30,366 nucleotides of DNA. Source: a virus. A program made the translations under genes and the position numbers. Below are positions 22,320 to 28,611 of this stretch, one piece after another. Location: the IMG/VR virus record IMGVR_UViG_3300036761_000426, positions 1 through 30,366 of that record. One strand, 5' to 3'. The notes below the pieces were generated by a model that made no database searches, was not told the DNA's origin, and saw only the letters and a list, made by a program, of their open reading frames with translations. Every line of letters begins with the position of its first letter. The stretch's first letter is position 1.

Positions 22320-22600
22320 AGCGCCTCCCGTTCGGCTTCAATCACAAGAATAGCGGCTAGGCGCTCAGCCTCGATTCTGGCCGAGACACCTAGCCGCTTG
22401 TCGATGAGGTCGTGGTGGTGGACGCATAGGGGTATCCACTCGTCGGGCTCCCAGCCCGCTTTGCCACCACCCATGCCCCGGTGAGTAGGGTAGTGTGCGG
22501 GCACGCATCCGAACGCGCCACACACCTCACAACGTGCCCCCTGCGCGCTCTGGGTAGCAAGGCGGTGGGCGCGCTCGCGTTCGGCTTTGCCGCTGTTCAC
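22316..22600 (-). CDS. HNH-type nuclease-like protein
   Basis: A 94-residue protein read from GTG at 22598-22600 (GTGA overlap with the upstream gene). C24 and C27 ('RCEVCGAFG') and the later 'PLCVHHHDLID' make a zinc-HNH pattern, with 'VPAHYPTHRGMGGG' as the first His strand. This resembles the small HNH/DUF968-like proteins of phage recombination modules, which often act on branched or nicked DNA. The last helix ('IEAERLAAILVIEAEREAL') may help dimerise. It is not next to the terminase, so a packaging HNH is less likely. Confidence 0.65.
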   Translation of the reverse strand: MNSGKAERERAHRLATQSAQGARCEVCGAFGCVPAHYPTHRGMGGGKAGWEPDEWIPLCVHHHDLIDKRLGVSARIEAERLAAILVIEAEREAL

Positions 22601-22713
22601 GGGCGCGGTGCCCGCCGGTCGCGGTCAGCGGCCATGACGCAGAGCGCCATACCCAGAACGCCGAAGAAGCCCCCGGCCATGAAGCCGACAAACACGCCCA
22701 CCCAGAAGGTCAT
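22597..22713 (-). CDS. 38-residue single-pass membrane protein, DUF3789-like
   Basis: The ATG at 22711-22713 overlaps the upstream stop as ATGA; a longer frame to 22782 would overlap that gene fully. The protein is MTFWVGVFVGFMAGG followed by FFGVLGMALCVMAADRDRR. This is one Gly-rich hydrophobic helix with a charged C-terminus, as in DUF3789 proteins seen in many phages and mobile elements. No function is known for that family as far as I recall. Confidence 0.65.
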   Translation of the reverse strand: MTFWVGVFVGFMAGGFFGVLGMALCVMAADRDRRAPRP

Positions 22714-23087
22714 GGCAGATTCACGACGCGCCAGAGCCGCAAGTCGCTTGCGTGGTTGCTGACACGGGTGCTCTTCGTCCATCCGACCTTCTCCAAGACG
22801 CCCCGCTTTGCTAGCCCGGCGATGTACCCACCGACGCCATGATTGTTCGGCCTGCCGTCGGTGTCGGTTGGTTGCCCGATGTCCATCTCGATGTCCTCGG
22901 CGGTGATTTCGTGGCCCAGATGGTGCCGCACCCAGAAGTCGGCTTCGGTCTTCCAGTCCACCAGATGCGACTCAGCTAGGGTCTCCCCGCGAACCTTCTC
23001 GGCCTCGCTCAAGCGCCGGTCGAAGAGGTCGTGGAAGAGGCTCGTCTGGTCGAGTGTACCGCCGCTGCCCTTGTCGTCAACGCTCAT
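22710..23087 (-). CDS. protein of unknown function with winged-helix look
   Basis: A 125-residue protein starting MSVDDKGSGGTLDQTSLFHD. Residues 20-60 are helical and charged. 'FWVRHHLGHEITAEDIEMDIG' is followed by 'HGVGGYIAGLAKRGVLEKVGW' and 'ASDLRLWRVV', which reads like a winged-helix ending with the wing strand. This would fit a small DNA-binding protein. The next gene upstream (23161-23586) ends in a similar way ('NCLKTLMDAGTAKRI..SYWRV'). A 73-base gap separates the two. Confidence 0.55.
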   Translation of the reverse strand: MSVDDKGSGGTLDQTSLFHDLFDRRLSEAEKVRGETLAESHLVDWKTEADFWVRHHLGHEITAEDIEMDIGQPTDTDGRPNNHGVGGYIAGLAKRGVLEKVGWTKSTRVSNHASDLRLWRVVNLP

Positions 23088-23160
23088 CCCGCCACCGAAC
23101 CTTTCAGCACACCCTCACCGGCGGCCAAGGTGACACGGAAGCCTTCGCGGTCGACTGCGA

Positions 23161-23586
23161 CTAGAGGGAGGCCGGGGCGAAAGGGCGCGGCCCCTCGACG
23201 CGCCAGTAGGAGTACGCCTGCCCGGTCTTGATGCGCTTGGCCGTGCCAGCATCCATGAGCGTCTTCAGGCAGTTGGCGACATAGCTGTCACTGACCGCCT
23301 CCGAGGTCGTATCGGCGATGCGCTCCACGAGGTCACCGATGGTCAACGGTGAGCCGGGGTCGGTGGGCAGCACCGTGGGCAGCGCGGCCATGATGGCGGC
23401 GCGCTTGGGTGCTTCGTGCTCGACCTTGCGGGGCGACTTGCGTTTCGGAGCCGCGACCGGGAGGGCCGGGGTGCTCAGTTGCTTGACGAGACACGCGAGG
23501 ACGGCCACCTTGACCGCCTCGGCGGCTTCGGTGGTGAGTCCGACGAGGATGTCGCCGGATGGGGCTTTGAGGTCGATTTCGTACAT
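23161..23586 (-). CDS. putative winged-helix DNA-binding protein
   Basis: A 141-residue protein starting MYEIDLKAPSGDILVGLTTE; the ATG at 23584-23586 follows GAGAGGAG. After a helical first third, a basic linker ('APKRKSPRKVEHEAPKRAA') leads to a C-terminal domain from about residue 78. 'TIGDLVERIADTTSEAVSDSYV' is followed by 'NCLKTLMDAGTAKRIKTGQAYSY' (each seen in part) and 'WRV', a typical winged-helix series. It follows the ERF gene by 13 bases, so it may serve recombination or regulate that operon. The family is not recognised. Confidence 0.6.
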   Translation of the reverse strand: MYEIDLKAPSGDILVGLTTEAAEAVKVAVLACLVKQLSTPALPVAAPKRKSPRKVEHEAPKRAAIMAALPTVLPTDPGSPLTIGDLVERIADTTSEAVSDSYVANCLKTLMDAGTAKRIKTGQAYSYWRVEGPRPFAPASL

Positions 23587-23599
23587 GCTGTGGCTCCTC

Positions 23600-24496
23600 T
23601 CAGAATGGCCGGTCGTCGTCTTCTGCGGCGACCTTCTGGTCGAGAGCGGTGTTGGCCTTGGCCTCGGCCCAGCCAATCAACTGCTCCCACTCGGGCGAGG
23701 TCAGGTGACCGAGCCCCGTGACGCCATCGAACATGCGACCCGCTTCTTCGACCACGGTGCGCGAGTCCATGTTCATGACGGTTGCTGCGTCGTTGAGCCG
23801 CTTGGCGTGGCCCATGAACGACTGTGCCCACTGAGCGGCTTGGGCCAGTTGCTCGTCGCTGGCGTCCTTCGTGGACTCCAGCCCGAGGTTGCGCGAGAAC
23901 CACATGCGGATGACCTCTTCGGGCACCTTCTGCCCCCGGCTCACGGCCCAGAACTTCGCCAGCGCCGGGCGGCCCGGTGTGTGGTGTGCCCCGTTGCTGG
24001 CCCCGGCTGGCGCGGCTTGGTCGAGCCCGTGGGGGTCACGCTCGACCGCTTCGGCTTCCACGTCGTCCCCGGTCTCCAGCATGAGGGCTTTGAGCAGGGC
24101 GTACTTGACGGCGTAGGACATGGCCTTGCCCGGCCCCTTGTCCTGCTTGTCGATGCCGTACCCCACCGAGCGCACGACGCGCTGGTCTTCGGGCTGGTCG
24201 ACGTTGAAGAACGTGGTCTCGACGATGAGCGTCGTCTGGTTGCCGTCACGCTCGTGTTGCACCACGGACGAGCAGGCGTAGATGCCGTGCTTGACCATCA
24301 TCGGGCGCACGGCGGCGGTCACCGCGTCGTGGCTGACGAAGGAGAAGCCGCCGATTTCCTTGGGGGCTTGCCGGTCGCGCTGGATGTAGCTCAGCTCGGC
24401 CATCACGTTGAGCAGCCGCTGCTCGATGTTGAGCGCGGTGTCGTGTTCCCCGGCTACCACCTCGGAAGGGGGTCGGGTCTTGGCTTGCGGTGTCAT
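23600..24496 (-). CDS. erf: ERF-family single-strand annealing protein
   Basis: A 298-residue protein starting MTPQAKTRPPSEVVAGEHDT. The ERF core covers residues 25-160: 'IEQRLLNVMAELSYIQRD', 'FSFVSHDAVTAAVRPMMVKHGI', 'VETTFFNVDQPEDQRVV' and the family signature 'GYGIDKQDKGPGKAMSYAVKYALLKAL', all read in part. These proteins anneal complementary single strands during phage recombination and replication. The C-terminal half is more variable ('KFWAVSRGQKVPEEVIRMWF') and ends with the acidic 'EDDDRPF', which is often a contact site for host SSB-type partners. GGAGGGCATCC precedes the ATG. Confidence 0.85.
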   Translation of the reverse strand: MTPQAKTRPPSEVVAGEHDTALNIEQRLLNVMAELSYIQRDRQAPKEIGGFSFVSHDAVTAAVRPMMVKHGIYACSSVVQHERDGNQTTLIVETTFFNVDQPEDQRVVRSVGYGIDKQDKGPGKAMSYAVKYALLKALMLETGDDVEAEAVERDPHGLDQAAPAGASNGAHHTPGRPALAKFWAVSRGQKVPEEVIRMWFSRNLGLESTKDASDEQLAQAAQWAQSFMGHAKRLNDAATVMNMDSRTVVEEAGRMFDGVTGLGHLTSPEWEQLIGWAEAKANTALDQKVAAEDDDRPF

Positions 24497-24540
24497 GGAT
24501 GCCCTCCTTGACGTTTGACGATTGTCTACAGCATTGTACC
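24497..24540 (-). promoter_or_regulatory. leader of the ERF gene, shared with the leader at 26146-26190
   Basis: On the minus strand the order is ACAATG, TGTAGAC, then GGAGGGCATCC directly before ATG. The gene at 25432-26145 has the same three blocks. A possible -10 is TACAAT at 24532-24537, with TTGTAG 18 bases further upstream as a weak -35. The shared blocks suggest a common control signal, though the promoter assignment is by eye. Confidence 0.35.
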
Positions 24541-24752
24541 TACCGGGTGAACCACGCTACAAGCAGGTGCCCCGTTAGGTAGAGACTCGCGAACAGCACG
24601 GTCAGGAACACGCAGTAGCTGAAGACCCGCTGCTTGCGGTGTGCGCGACGGGCGAGACGTTGCGACCTCTCAGCCTCACGCCTCGCCCGCCATAGCCGTT
24701 CCTCTAGGTCGCTGTCCAACTGCCACTCCTCGTCGCTGTGCATGCGGTACAT
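24540..24752 (-). CDS. small membrane protein with basic N-terminal helix
   Basis: A 70-residue protein starting MYRMHSDEEWQLDSDLEERL. The first 44 residues form a highly charged helix ('RRAHRKQRVF'). A hydrophobic segment 'YCVFLTVLFASLYLTGHLLVAWF' (about residues 46-68, seen in two parts) ends the chain. It would be a single-pass membrane protein with a large inside domain. GAAAGGGCATCC precedes the ATG, the same leader ending as the ERF gene and the gene at 25432-26145. A second ATG at 24743 is an alternative start. Function unknown. Confidence 0.6.
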   Translation of the reverse strand: MYRMHSDEEWQLDSDLEERLWRARREAERSQRLARRAHRKQRVFSYCVFLTVLFASLYLTGHLLVAWFTR

Positions 24753-24768
24753 GGATGCCCTTTCGGTC

Positions 24769-24978
24769 TTAGGACGCGCCGATGCCGTACCGGGTGTCCT
24801 TCCAGTTGAGCGCGTTGAGGACCACCACGCAGGCGGCGGCGATGGCCGCGAACACGACCGGCTTCCAGTCAGCCCAAGCGAATGCGCTGAGGTTGGTGAT
24901 GTCCGCGATGAAGGCCGCGAGGATGGTGCCTACGAAGACGCGCACGACGGTCAGAAGAATCTGTTGTACCTGTGCCAT
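24769..24978 (-). CDS. small two-helix membrane protein, possible holin-like
   Basis: A 69-residue protein starting MAQVQQILLTVVRVFVGTIL. Two hydrophobic helices, 'LLTVVRVFVGTILAAFIA' and 'PVVFAAIAAACVVVLNAL', are joined by 'DITNLSAFAWADWK', and the C-terminus ends 'KDTRYGIGAS'. Length, topology and ending resemble small r1t-type holins, but no endolysin is nearby and the gene lies in the early region. The start at 24976-24978 has two overlapping Shine-Dalgarno sites (GGAGGGGAGG). A hairpin loop about 150 bases upstream is complementary to part of it, so translation may be controlled. Confidence 0.6.
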   Translation of the reverse strand: MAQVQQILLTVVRVFVGTILAAFIADITNLSAFAWADWKPVVFAAIAAACVVVLNALNWKDTRYGIGAS

Positions 24979-25033
24979 GTCACCTCCCCTCCGTACAGGT
25001 GGGCACGCCGATGCTACACCGTGACCCGCCCAA

Positions 25034-25097
25034 GGCACTAGGGCGCGATTTGGCGCGATGTGGGGTGTGTCCCGGTGTACTTACCCTCAGAGGCGTC
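25034..25097 (-). repeat. intergenic element related to 13883-13946 (inverted orientation)
   Basis: On the minus strand this stretch begins GACGCCTC and ends with CGCGCCAAATCGCGCC and GTGCC. It aligns without gaps to the plus strand of 13883-13946, with 42 of 64 matching bases by my count. Both copies are in noncoding gaps more than 11 kb apart and point in opposite directions. Being near a small helix-turn-helix gene, this copy is a candidate operator region. Confidence 0.5.
25042..25059. promoter_or_regulatory. direct repeat GGCGCGAT x2 with 10-base period, candidate operator
   Basis: GGCGCGAT at 25042-25049 and again at 25052-25059, separated by TT. The centres are 10 bases apart, so two protein copies could bind on the same DNA face. 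It lies about 155 bases beyond the stop of the helix-turn-helix gene. The similar word pair at 13922-13938 has the same period. Confidence 0.4.
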
Positions 25098-25125
25098 CAC
25101 AGACGGCAGAAGGGCCGCATGGTCA

Positions 25126-25164
25126 GGGCCGCCGGGAGGTACGGAGGTACACGACCGGCGGCCC
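25126..25164 (-). other. 10-bp hairpin whose loop is complementary to a downstream Shine-Dalgarno region
   Basis: GGGCCGCCGG (25126-25135) and CCGGCGGCCC (25155-25164) pair perfectly around a 19-base loop. In minus-strand RNA the loop holds CCUCC twice. Its CCUCCGUAC (25139-25147) is exactly complementary to GUACGGAGG at 24988-24996, the distal ribosome site of the membrane protein gene at 24978. The structure could stop transcription or pair with that site to hold back translation. Both ideas come from base pairing alone. Confidence 0.45.
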
Positions 25165-25213
25165 CGAGGGCATCCAACCGCACGAGGGCGGCGGTGCCAT
25201 TGTACTGCGTCGC

Positions 25214-25420
25214 TCATCGCTTGCCAGCTTTCGGGAACGCCCATGCCAGCAGGTCGTTCTCTTTCACCAGATAGCGACCGTTCGCGCCGCGTCGTGTGGC
25301 GGGTAGGTCGCCGTTACGCACCGCCCGCCAGACGGTCTCGTAGCAGCACTTCGCGATGGCTGCCGACTGTCGCAAGGTGTAGCGCGGCAACTCGGCTGGC
25401 CTTGTCTTGGTCTCACTCAT
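25214..25420 (-). CDS. small helix-turn-helix DNA-binding protein (excisionase/MerR-like fold)
   Basis: A 68-residue protein starting MSETKTRPAELPRYTLRQSA, with GAGGAGGAGG directly before the ATG. 'YTLRQSAAIAKCCYETVWRAVRNGDLPA' (read in two parts) matches the HTH_17 pattern of excisionases and small regulators, with helix 2 at 'TVWRAVRNG'. It is followed by the wing 'RRGANGRYLVKENDLLAWAF'. With no integrase in the window, a repressor or activator role is as likely as excision. It is followed by the 235-base gap with direct repeats and a hairpin, a natural target for self-regulation. Confidence 0.8.
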   Translation of the reverse strand: MSETKTRPAELPRYTLRQSAAIAKCCYETVWRAVRNGDLPATRRGANGRYLVKENDLLAWAFPKAGKR

Positions 25421-25431
25421 CCTCCTCCTCC

Positions 25432-26145
25432 TCAGTCGGTGGTGACGACGGTGGTCATTTCGACCTCGAACGTGACGCTGGCCCCGAAGATGTCGGCGAC
25501 CGTGCGCGTAGCGGTCTCCACGCCCTCGTCCTTGACGGCGGCTTTGACGAACGCCGTGATGGCCTTCTCGTCGGGCACACACCACGGGCGCGGTACGAGG
25601 TTGGAGTTGCTGATGTGGACCTTGACCACGGGCCGCGCGGTGATGCTGCCCGAGGCGGTGACGACCTCGGTCTCCAGCGGGGCCACCACCACACTCCGCG
25701 TCAGGTCGAGCACGGGGATGTCCTCGGGGGGCACACCGACCGCTTCCGCGAACTTCACCCGGTCGGCCTCGCGCTCACGCTCGCGCTGGGCCAGCACGTC
25801 GAGCGCCCTGCGCTCGCGCTCCCGCCGCTCGCGTTCACGCTGCGTGTTGTACTTCGTGATGGCCGCGCGCAGCCGGTCGCTGAGTTCCTGTACCGGGGCC
25901 ACGCTGTCCTTGAAGATGGTGTCGAGGTACTTCTTGTGGTCGAGCAGGGGCTTGGTCATCGAGACGCGCAGCTTCTCGGCGCTCTTGAGCACCGCCGCGC
26001 AACGGGCCAAAGCCTCTGAGGCGTCGTGCAGGTTGCTCTCGTCAACCTCGGTCAGCCCCCCCGTCTGGGTGACGAGGGCGTAGGCGTCGGCCTTGAGCAC
26101 GTCGATGTGCCGCGCCTCTACGTCACTGTTCTGGATGTCCGTCAT
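25432..26145 (-). CDS. coiled-coil protein of unknown function
   Basis: A 237-residue protein starting MTDIQNSDVEARHIDVLKAD. The first 60 residues are helical ('LHDASEALARCAAVLKSAEKL'-type). 'VSMTKPLLDHKKYLDTIFKD' follows, then a strongly charged Arg/Glu helix (residues about 100-128, with RERER repeats) and a C-terminal beta-rich domain ('GSITARPVVKVHISNSNLVP', 'PDEKAITAFVKAAVKDEG'). Proteins with this order are common beside ERF/RecT genes in phages, though I cannot name the family. It may bind DNA or an annealing partner. GGAGGGCATCC precedes the start. Confidence 0.65.
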   Translation of the reverse strand: MTDIQNSDVEARHIDVLKADAYALVTQTGGLTEVDESNLHDASEALARCAAVLKSAEKLRVSMTKPLLDHKKYLDTIFKDSVAPVQELSDRLRAAITKYNTQRERERRERERRALDVLAQREREREADRVKFAEAVGVPPEDIPVLDLTRSVVVAPLETEVVTASGSITARPVVKVHISNSNLVPRPWCVPDEKAITAFVKAAVKDEGVETATRTVADIFGASVTFEVEMTTVVTTD

Positions 26146-26187
26146 GGATGCCCTCCGTTGTTGATGGTGGTCTACACACTACCATTG
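26146..26187 (-). promoter_or_regulatory. short gap with the shared ACAATG / TGTAGAC leader
   Basis: This 42-base gap precedes the coiled-coil gene and carries ACAATG, TGTAGAC and GGAGGGCATCC in the same order as the ERF leader. It is the only gap between 26.15 and 30.4 kb apart from short spacers. A control element here would set off the recombination genes from the small zinc-ribbon genes. Confidence 0.35.
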
Positions 26188-26442
26188 TCAGCGCGTCTTG
26201 TGGAATCTTGTGTGGTGGCTCATGCAGAGAACTTCACACTTCGCTATCTCGTCAATGAAGGCCTCCAGCGGTAGATAGGCCATCTTGGACACGTTGTACT
26301 TCTTCGTCGCGGGGTCGGTGTGGTGGTGGACCAATCTACCGCCGTGTGGCGCGCTGGCCCCGCAGCCTTGGGCCGCCCTCAGGATGCGCAGGTTCGCTAG
26401 GAACCACGCCAACTGCGGGTTCTGGGGTGAATACTCGTCCAT
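26188..26442 (-). CDS. HNH-like protein, possibly reduced
   Basis: An 84-residue protein starting MDEYSPQNPQLAWFLANLRI. The HNH-like part runs from 'GGRLVHHHTDPATKKYNVSKM' (residues about 35-55) to 'CEVLCMSHHTRFHK' at the end, which has the usual late Cys, Cys and His residues. The first CxxC pair of zinc-HNH nucleases is not visible, so the zinc site may be incomplete or formed differently. It would be a small nuclease or a former one. The start adjoins the stop of the next zinc-ribbon gene. Confidence 0.6.
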   Translation of the reverse strand: MDEYSPQNPQLAWFLANLRILRAAQGCGASAPHGGRLVHHHTDPATKKYNVSKMAYLPLEAFIDEIAKCEVLCMSHHTRFHKTR

Positions 26443-26688
26443 TCAGTCCTCGCGGCGCTCGTCGAAGTCTTGGGGCTCGTCGTCGCGCGGGTCGGGGTGG
26501 CCCTCCTCGTCGGTGTAGACGCGCCCACACGGGCACAGGTAGTGGTCGGGCTCGTCCTTCGTGCTCACGTCCTCGGCGTCCTCCTGTGAAGCTCCGCACG
26601 CGGGGCAGCAGCCCCACGGGCCGAACTGGTCTTCACCGTAGTTGCCTGTTATCCAACGGTCGAGGCTCTCGCTCATGTGCCCGTCCAT
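26443..26688 (-). CDS. zinc-ribbon protein of unknown function
   Basis: An 81-residue protein starting MDGHMSESLDRWITGNYGED with GAGGAGGCGTG before the ATG, overlapping the upstream stop as ATGA. Cysteine pairs 'GCCPACGA' and 'YLCPCGRVY' form a likely zinc ribbon. The C-terminus is rich in Asp/Glu ('DDEPQDFDERRED'). An acidic tail suggests protein contacts. No family is recognised. Confidence 0.6.
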   Translation of the reverse strand: MDGHMSESLDRWITGNYGEDQFGPWGCCPACGASQEDAEDVSTKDEPDHYLCPCGRVYTDEEGHPDPRDDEPQDFDERRED

Positions 26689-26894
26689 CACGCCTCCTCG
26701 TAGTAGCCGAGGAAGGGCATCGTCACGCGCCCGCACTTGGAACAGGTGGCGTTGGCCTCCTCGGAGATTTCGTCCAGCCCGTTGACGAGCACCGTGGGGT
26801 CGGCCTTGACGATGCGCCCACAGGCCGGGCACTTGCGCACGAACAGCCCGCCACCTGCGTACTGCTGGTATGGGCCTTCGGGGTCGTCCATCAT
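26688..26894 (-). CDS. zinc-ribbon protein of unknown function
   Basis: A 68-residue protein starting MMDDPEGPYQQYAGGGLFVR; the ATG pair at 26889-26894 follows GGAGAGG and overlaps the upstream stop. 'KCPACGRIV' and 'TCSKCGRVTMPF' give a CxxC/CxxC zinc site separated by 'LVNGLDEISEEAN'. Such single ribbons are often adaptor or nucleic acid-binding modules, but the role is unknown. Confidence 0.6.
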   Translation of the reverse strand: MMDDPEGPYQQYAGGGLFVRKCPACGRIVKADPTVLVNGLDEISEEANATCSKCGRVTMPFLGYYEEA

Positions 26895-27142
26895 GGCCTC
26901 TCCTTCATGCCGTCCATGACCTTTGCCACGTCGGCTTGAGCGGTCAGGGCGTTCTTGCGACCCGCGTTCAGAGTCACGACCTCTACCCACGCAAGGTCGA
27001 GAGCTTGCAGCGCCCTCACCGAGTCAGCAACGGTAGCGTCAAGGGCTTCGCTCTGGCGGTCCATCGCCTCCTCAAACCACGCGACCTGCTGCTCCAGCCG
27101 CGCCACGTCCTTGCGCAGCCGCTGCTTCTCGGTGAACCTCAT
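26891..27142 (-). CDS. small helical protein, unknown function
   Basis: An 83-residue protein starting MRFTEKQRLRKDVARLEQQV. It is nearly all helix with heptads ('VARLEQQVAWFEEAMDRQSEAL'-type, residues 13-33) and ends 'VAKVMDGMKERP'. It overlaps both neighbours as ATGA. It would form a coiled coil and perhaps dimers. Function unknown. Confidence 0.55.
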   Translation of the reverse strand: MRFTEKQRLRKDVARLEQQVAWFEEAMDRQSEALDATVADSVRALQALDLAWVEVVTLNAGRKNALTAQADVAKVMDGMKERP

Positions 27143-27312
27143 GGCTCCTCTTTGCGTTCGATTTCCACCACGTCCTCGCCGCACGTCAGGCAGTACAGCG
27201 CCACGCTGTCGCGCTCGGTACGCATGATGGTCAAGGTGTGCCCGGCGTGCCACTCCAGCGCCTTGCGTTTGCTGGCCGGTGCCCCGTCGTATGGTGGGTA
27301 CAGCCACTTCAT
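27139..27312 (-). CDS. 57-residue protein with one CxxC motif
   Basis: The protein starts MKWLYPPYDGAPASKRKALE with GAGGAGGAACC before the ATG at 27310-27312. A His-rich middle ('EWHAGHTLTIM') and 'LYCLTCGEDVVEIE' near the end might together hold zinc. The overlap with both neighbours marks it as a real gene in the run. No family is recognised. Confidence 0.55.
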   Translation of the reverse strand: MKWLYPPYDGAPASKRKALEWHAGHTLTIMRTERDSVALYCLTCGEDVVEIERKEEP

Positions 27313-27554
27313 GGTTCCTCCTCGTAGAGTCGGCAGGCGTTCCACTTGAGCCGGTGGTCGGTGCCCTGCCCGTGGCTCATGCCGCGCCACTCGCACTTCC
27401 AGTAGGTGCGGTTCGTGCGGTAGCTGGTCGGCACGATGTGGCGACAGGTCTTGCAGCGCACGCCCTCGGGGCCGCGCCCGTGCTTCTGCACCATCGGGTT
27501 TGGGTCGAAGTTGGCGCTGAAGTCACCGATGGGCAAGAGGGCTTGACCGTCCAT
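27309..27554 (-). CDS. small cysteine-rich zinc-binding-type protein
   Basis: An 81-residue protein starting MDGQALLPIGDFSANFDPNP. 'RCKTCRHIVPTSYRTNRTYWKC' (read in parts) followed by 'GTDHRLKWNACRLYEEE' is a pattern I recall in several small phage proteins: CxxC, then a lone C, then a final C after W. It would bind one zinc. The ATG at 27552-27554 overlaps the upstream stop by one base. Confidence 0.6.
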   Translation of the reverse strand: MDGQALLPIGDFSANFDPNPMVQKHGRGPEGVRCKTCRHIVPTSYRTNRTYWKCEWRGMSHGQGTDHRLKWNACRLYEEEP

Positions 27555-27856
27555 CAGCGGTCCTCGTAGACGTGCAGGCAGAAGTTGTGCAGGTTCGTGT
27601 ACGGGTCTTCGGGCTTGGGGATGGGGAGCGCGAAGCGGCACAGCGGCTTGAGCGCCCAGCACACGTCGCGCAGCTCATCCCACGTCGGGTAGCGGGCTTC
27701 GCACGACACGCTGATGTGCCACTCGCCGTGCTCGCGATTGCAGAGCACGTGCAGCCCGTTCGGCCCCCGGTAGGCGTGGCCCACGAGCAGCGGGTTCTCC
27801 AGCTCCCGCAGCTTCATCGGCTTGGCGAGGCTGAAGTCTTCGTTGGTCGCTCTCAC
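27554..27856 (-). CDS. protein resembling DUF7694, unknown function
   Basis: A 100-residue protein read from GTG at 27854-27856 after AAGGAGGAG. 'HGEWHISVSCEARYPTWDELRDV' (seen in parts) matches the strand-then-helix pattern of DUF7694-type phage proteins, with 'LHNFCLHVYEDR' ending the domain. The first part ('ENPLLVGHAYRGPNGLHVL') is strand-rich. No biochemical role is known to me. Confidence 0.6.
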   Translation of the reverse strand: MRATNEDFSLAKPMKLRELENPLLVGHAYRGPNGLHVLCNREHGEWHISVSCEARYPTWDELRDVCWALKPLCRFALPIPKPEDPYTNLHNFCLHVYEDR

Positions 27857-27857
27857 G

Positions 27858-28082
27858 TCACTCCTCCTTGAACCCTTCGATAATCTCGGGCCAGTTGACC
27901 TCGGGGAGATTCACGCCGTCGCCGCTCACGGCCCGCGTCCAGTGCAGGGCGAGGGCTGTGAGCTTAGGCACGTTGTCTTCAAGGGCGGCTTCGCGGGCGG
28001 CGCGGTACACGGCCTCGTCGTTGGTCAGCCAGACCCAGACGTTCCACGTTGCCCAGTTGGTCCAGCCGTTGTAGTCCGTCAC
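27858..28082 (-). CDS. protein resembling DUF7249, unknown function
   Basis: A 74-residue protein read from GTG at 28080-28082, which overlaps the upstream stop and follows GGGAGG. 'YNGWTNWATWNVWVWLTNDEAVYRAA' (seen in parts) is the signature opening of the DUF7249-type proteins of many phages and mobile elements. A helical rest ends 'WPEIIEGFKEE'. Its function is unknown. Confidence 0.65.
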   Translation of the reverse strand: MTDYNGWTNWATWNVWVWLTNDEAVYRAAREAALEDNVPKLTALALHWTRAVSGDGVNLPEVNWPEIIEGFKEE

Positions 28083-28414
28083 CCCACCTCCCAAGCCTGC
28101 GCGGTGAGGAAGTAGCTGTGCACCCGCTCGGCGTCGCAGTAGCCGTCAACGTCGTCGCCGATGTCCTCGCCAAAGACCGTCTTCGCGACCGCCTTCGTTA
28201 TCCACTCGTCGTCCACACCGATGACCGCGACCTCTACCGTGGTGGGGGAAGCGTAGGTGCCCCAGCCCCAGACGAGGGACAGCGTGACGCCGTTCTCAAA
28301 CTCGACGTGGATGCCCTCGTTGGGACCGTTGTTCTTACCGGGGTCAAGCTCAGCGAAGAGGGCCGCGAGGCCGTTCAGCGAGTCGCCCAGACCGCGCTTC
28401 GTGTAGGTCGTCAC
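28079..28414 (-). CDS. protein of unknown function
   Basis: A 111-residue protein read from GTG at 28412-28414 (GTGA overlap). It starts VTTYTKRGLGDSLNGLAALF and has a beta-rich middle ('GIHVEFENGVTLSLVWGWG', 'TTVEVAVIGVDDEWIT'), then an acidic helix ('FGEDIGDDVDGYCDAERVHS'). No motif is recognised. It sits between a DUF7249-like and a zinc-ribbon gene. Confidence 0.55.
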   Translation of the reverse strand: MTTYTKRGLGDSLNGLAALFAELDPGKNNGPNEGIHVEFENGVTLSLVWGWGTYASPTTVEVAVIGVDDEWITKAVAKTVFGEDIGDDVDGYCDAERVHSYFLTAQAWEVG

Positions 28415-28611
28415 GGCGTCACCTTCCAGTACGCCGGGCCACCATAGGGCGGGGCCATGCCCGCGTCCTCGAACGCTTCCTTGACCCCACACTCGGAGCA
28501 GATGTCGGTCTTGTTGTCACGCCGCGAGAGGGCCGGGTACTGCCCCTCTCCGTCGTGCTTCTTCGACCACGGTGCCCCACAGCGGGGGCACAGGCCAGCG
28601 AGCTTCTTCAT
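28411..28611 (-). CDS. zinc-ribbon protein of unknown function
   Basis: A 66-residue protein starting MKKLAGLCPRCGAPWSKKHD; the ATG at 28609-28611 follows GGAGG eight bases upstream. 'CPRCG', 'ICSECGVKEAF' and 'SRRDNKTD' between them make a typical small phage zinc ribbon. The frame stays open to an ATG at 28785 (124 residues), but that extension reads as low-complexity (see 28612-28785). The short form has by far the better ribosome site. Confidence 0.6.
   Translation of the reverse strand: MKKLAGLCPRCGAPWSKKHDGEGQYPALSRRDNKTDICSECGVKEAFEDAGMAPPYGGPAYWKVTP

Noticed and set aside
23084-23160. A frame ending with TGA that overlaps the ATG at 23087, in the 73-base gap (…EGFRVTLAAGEGVLKG).
   Set aside because: The stop overlap is attractive, but no ATG or GTG start with a ribosome site is available; the upstream part only shadows the 23161-23586 gene.
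24769-24978. Firm annotation as the lysis holin.
   Set aside because: The topology fits, but no endolysin is near and the gene lies among recombination genes; kept as a possible holin-like protein only.
25214-25420. Excisionase, implying a temperate phage.
   Set aside because: The helix-turn-helix fold alone does not show excision activity, and no integrase or attachment site is visible in the window.
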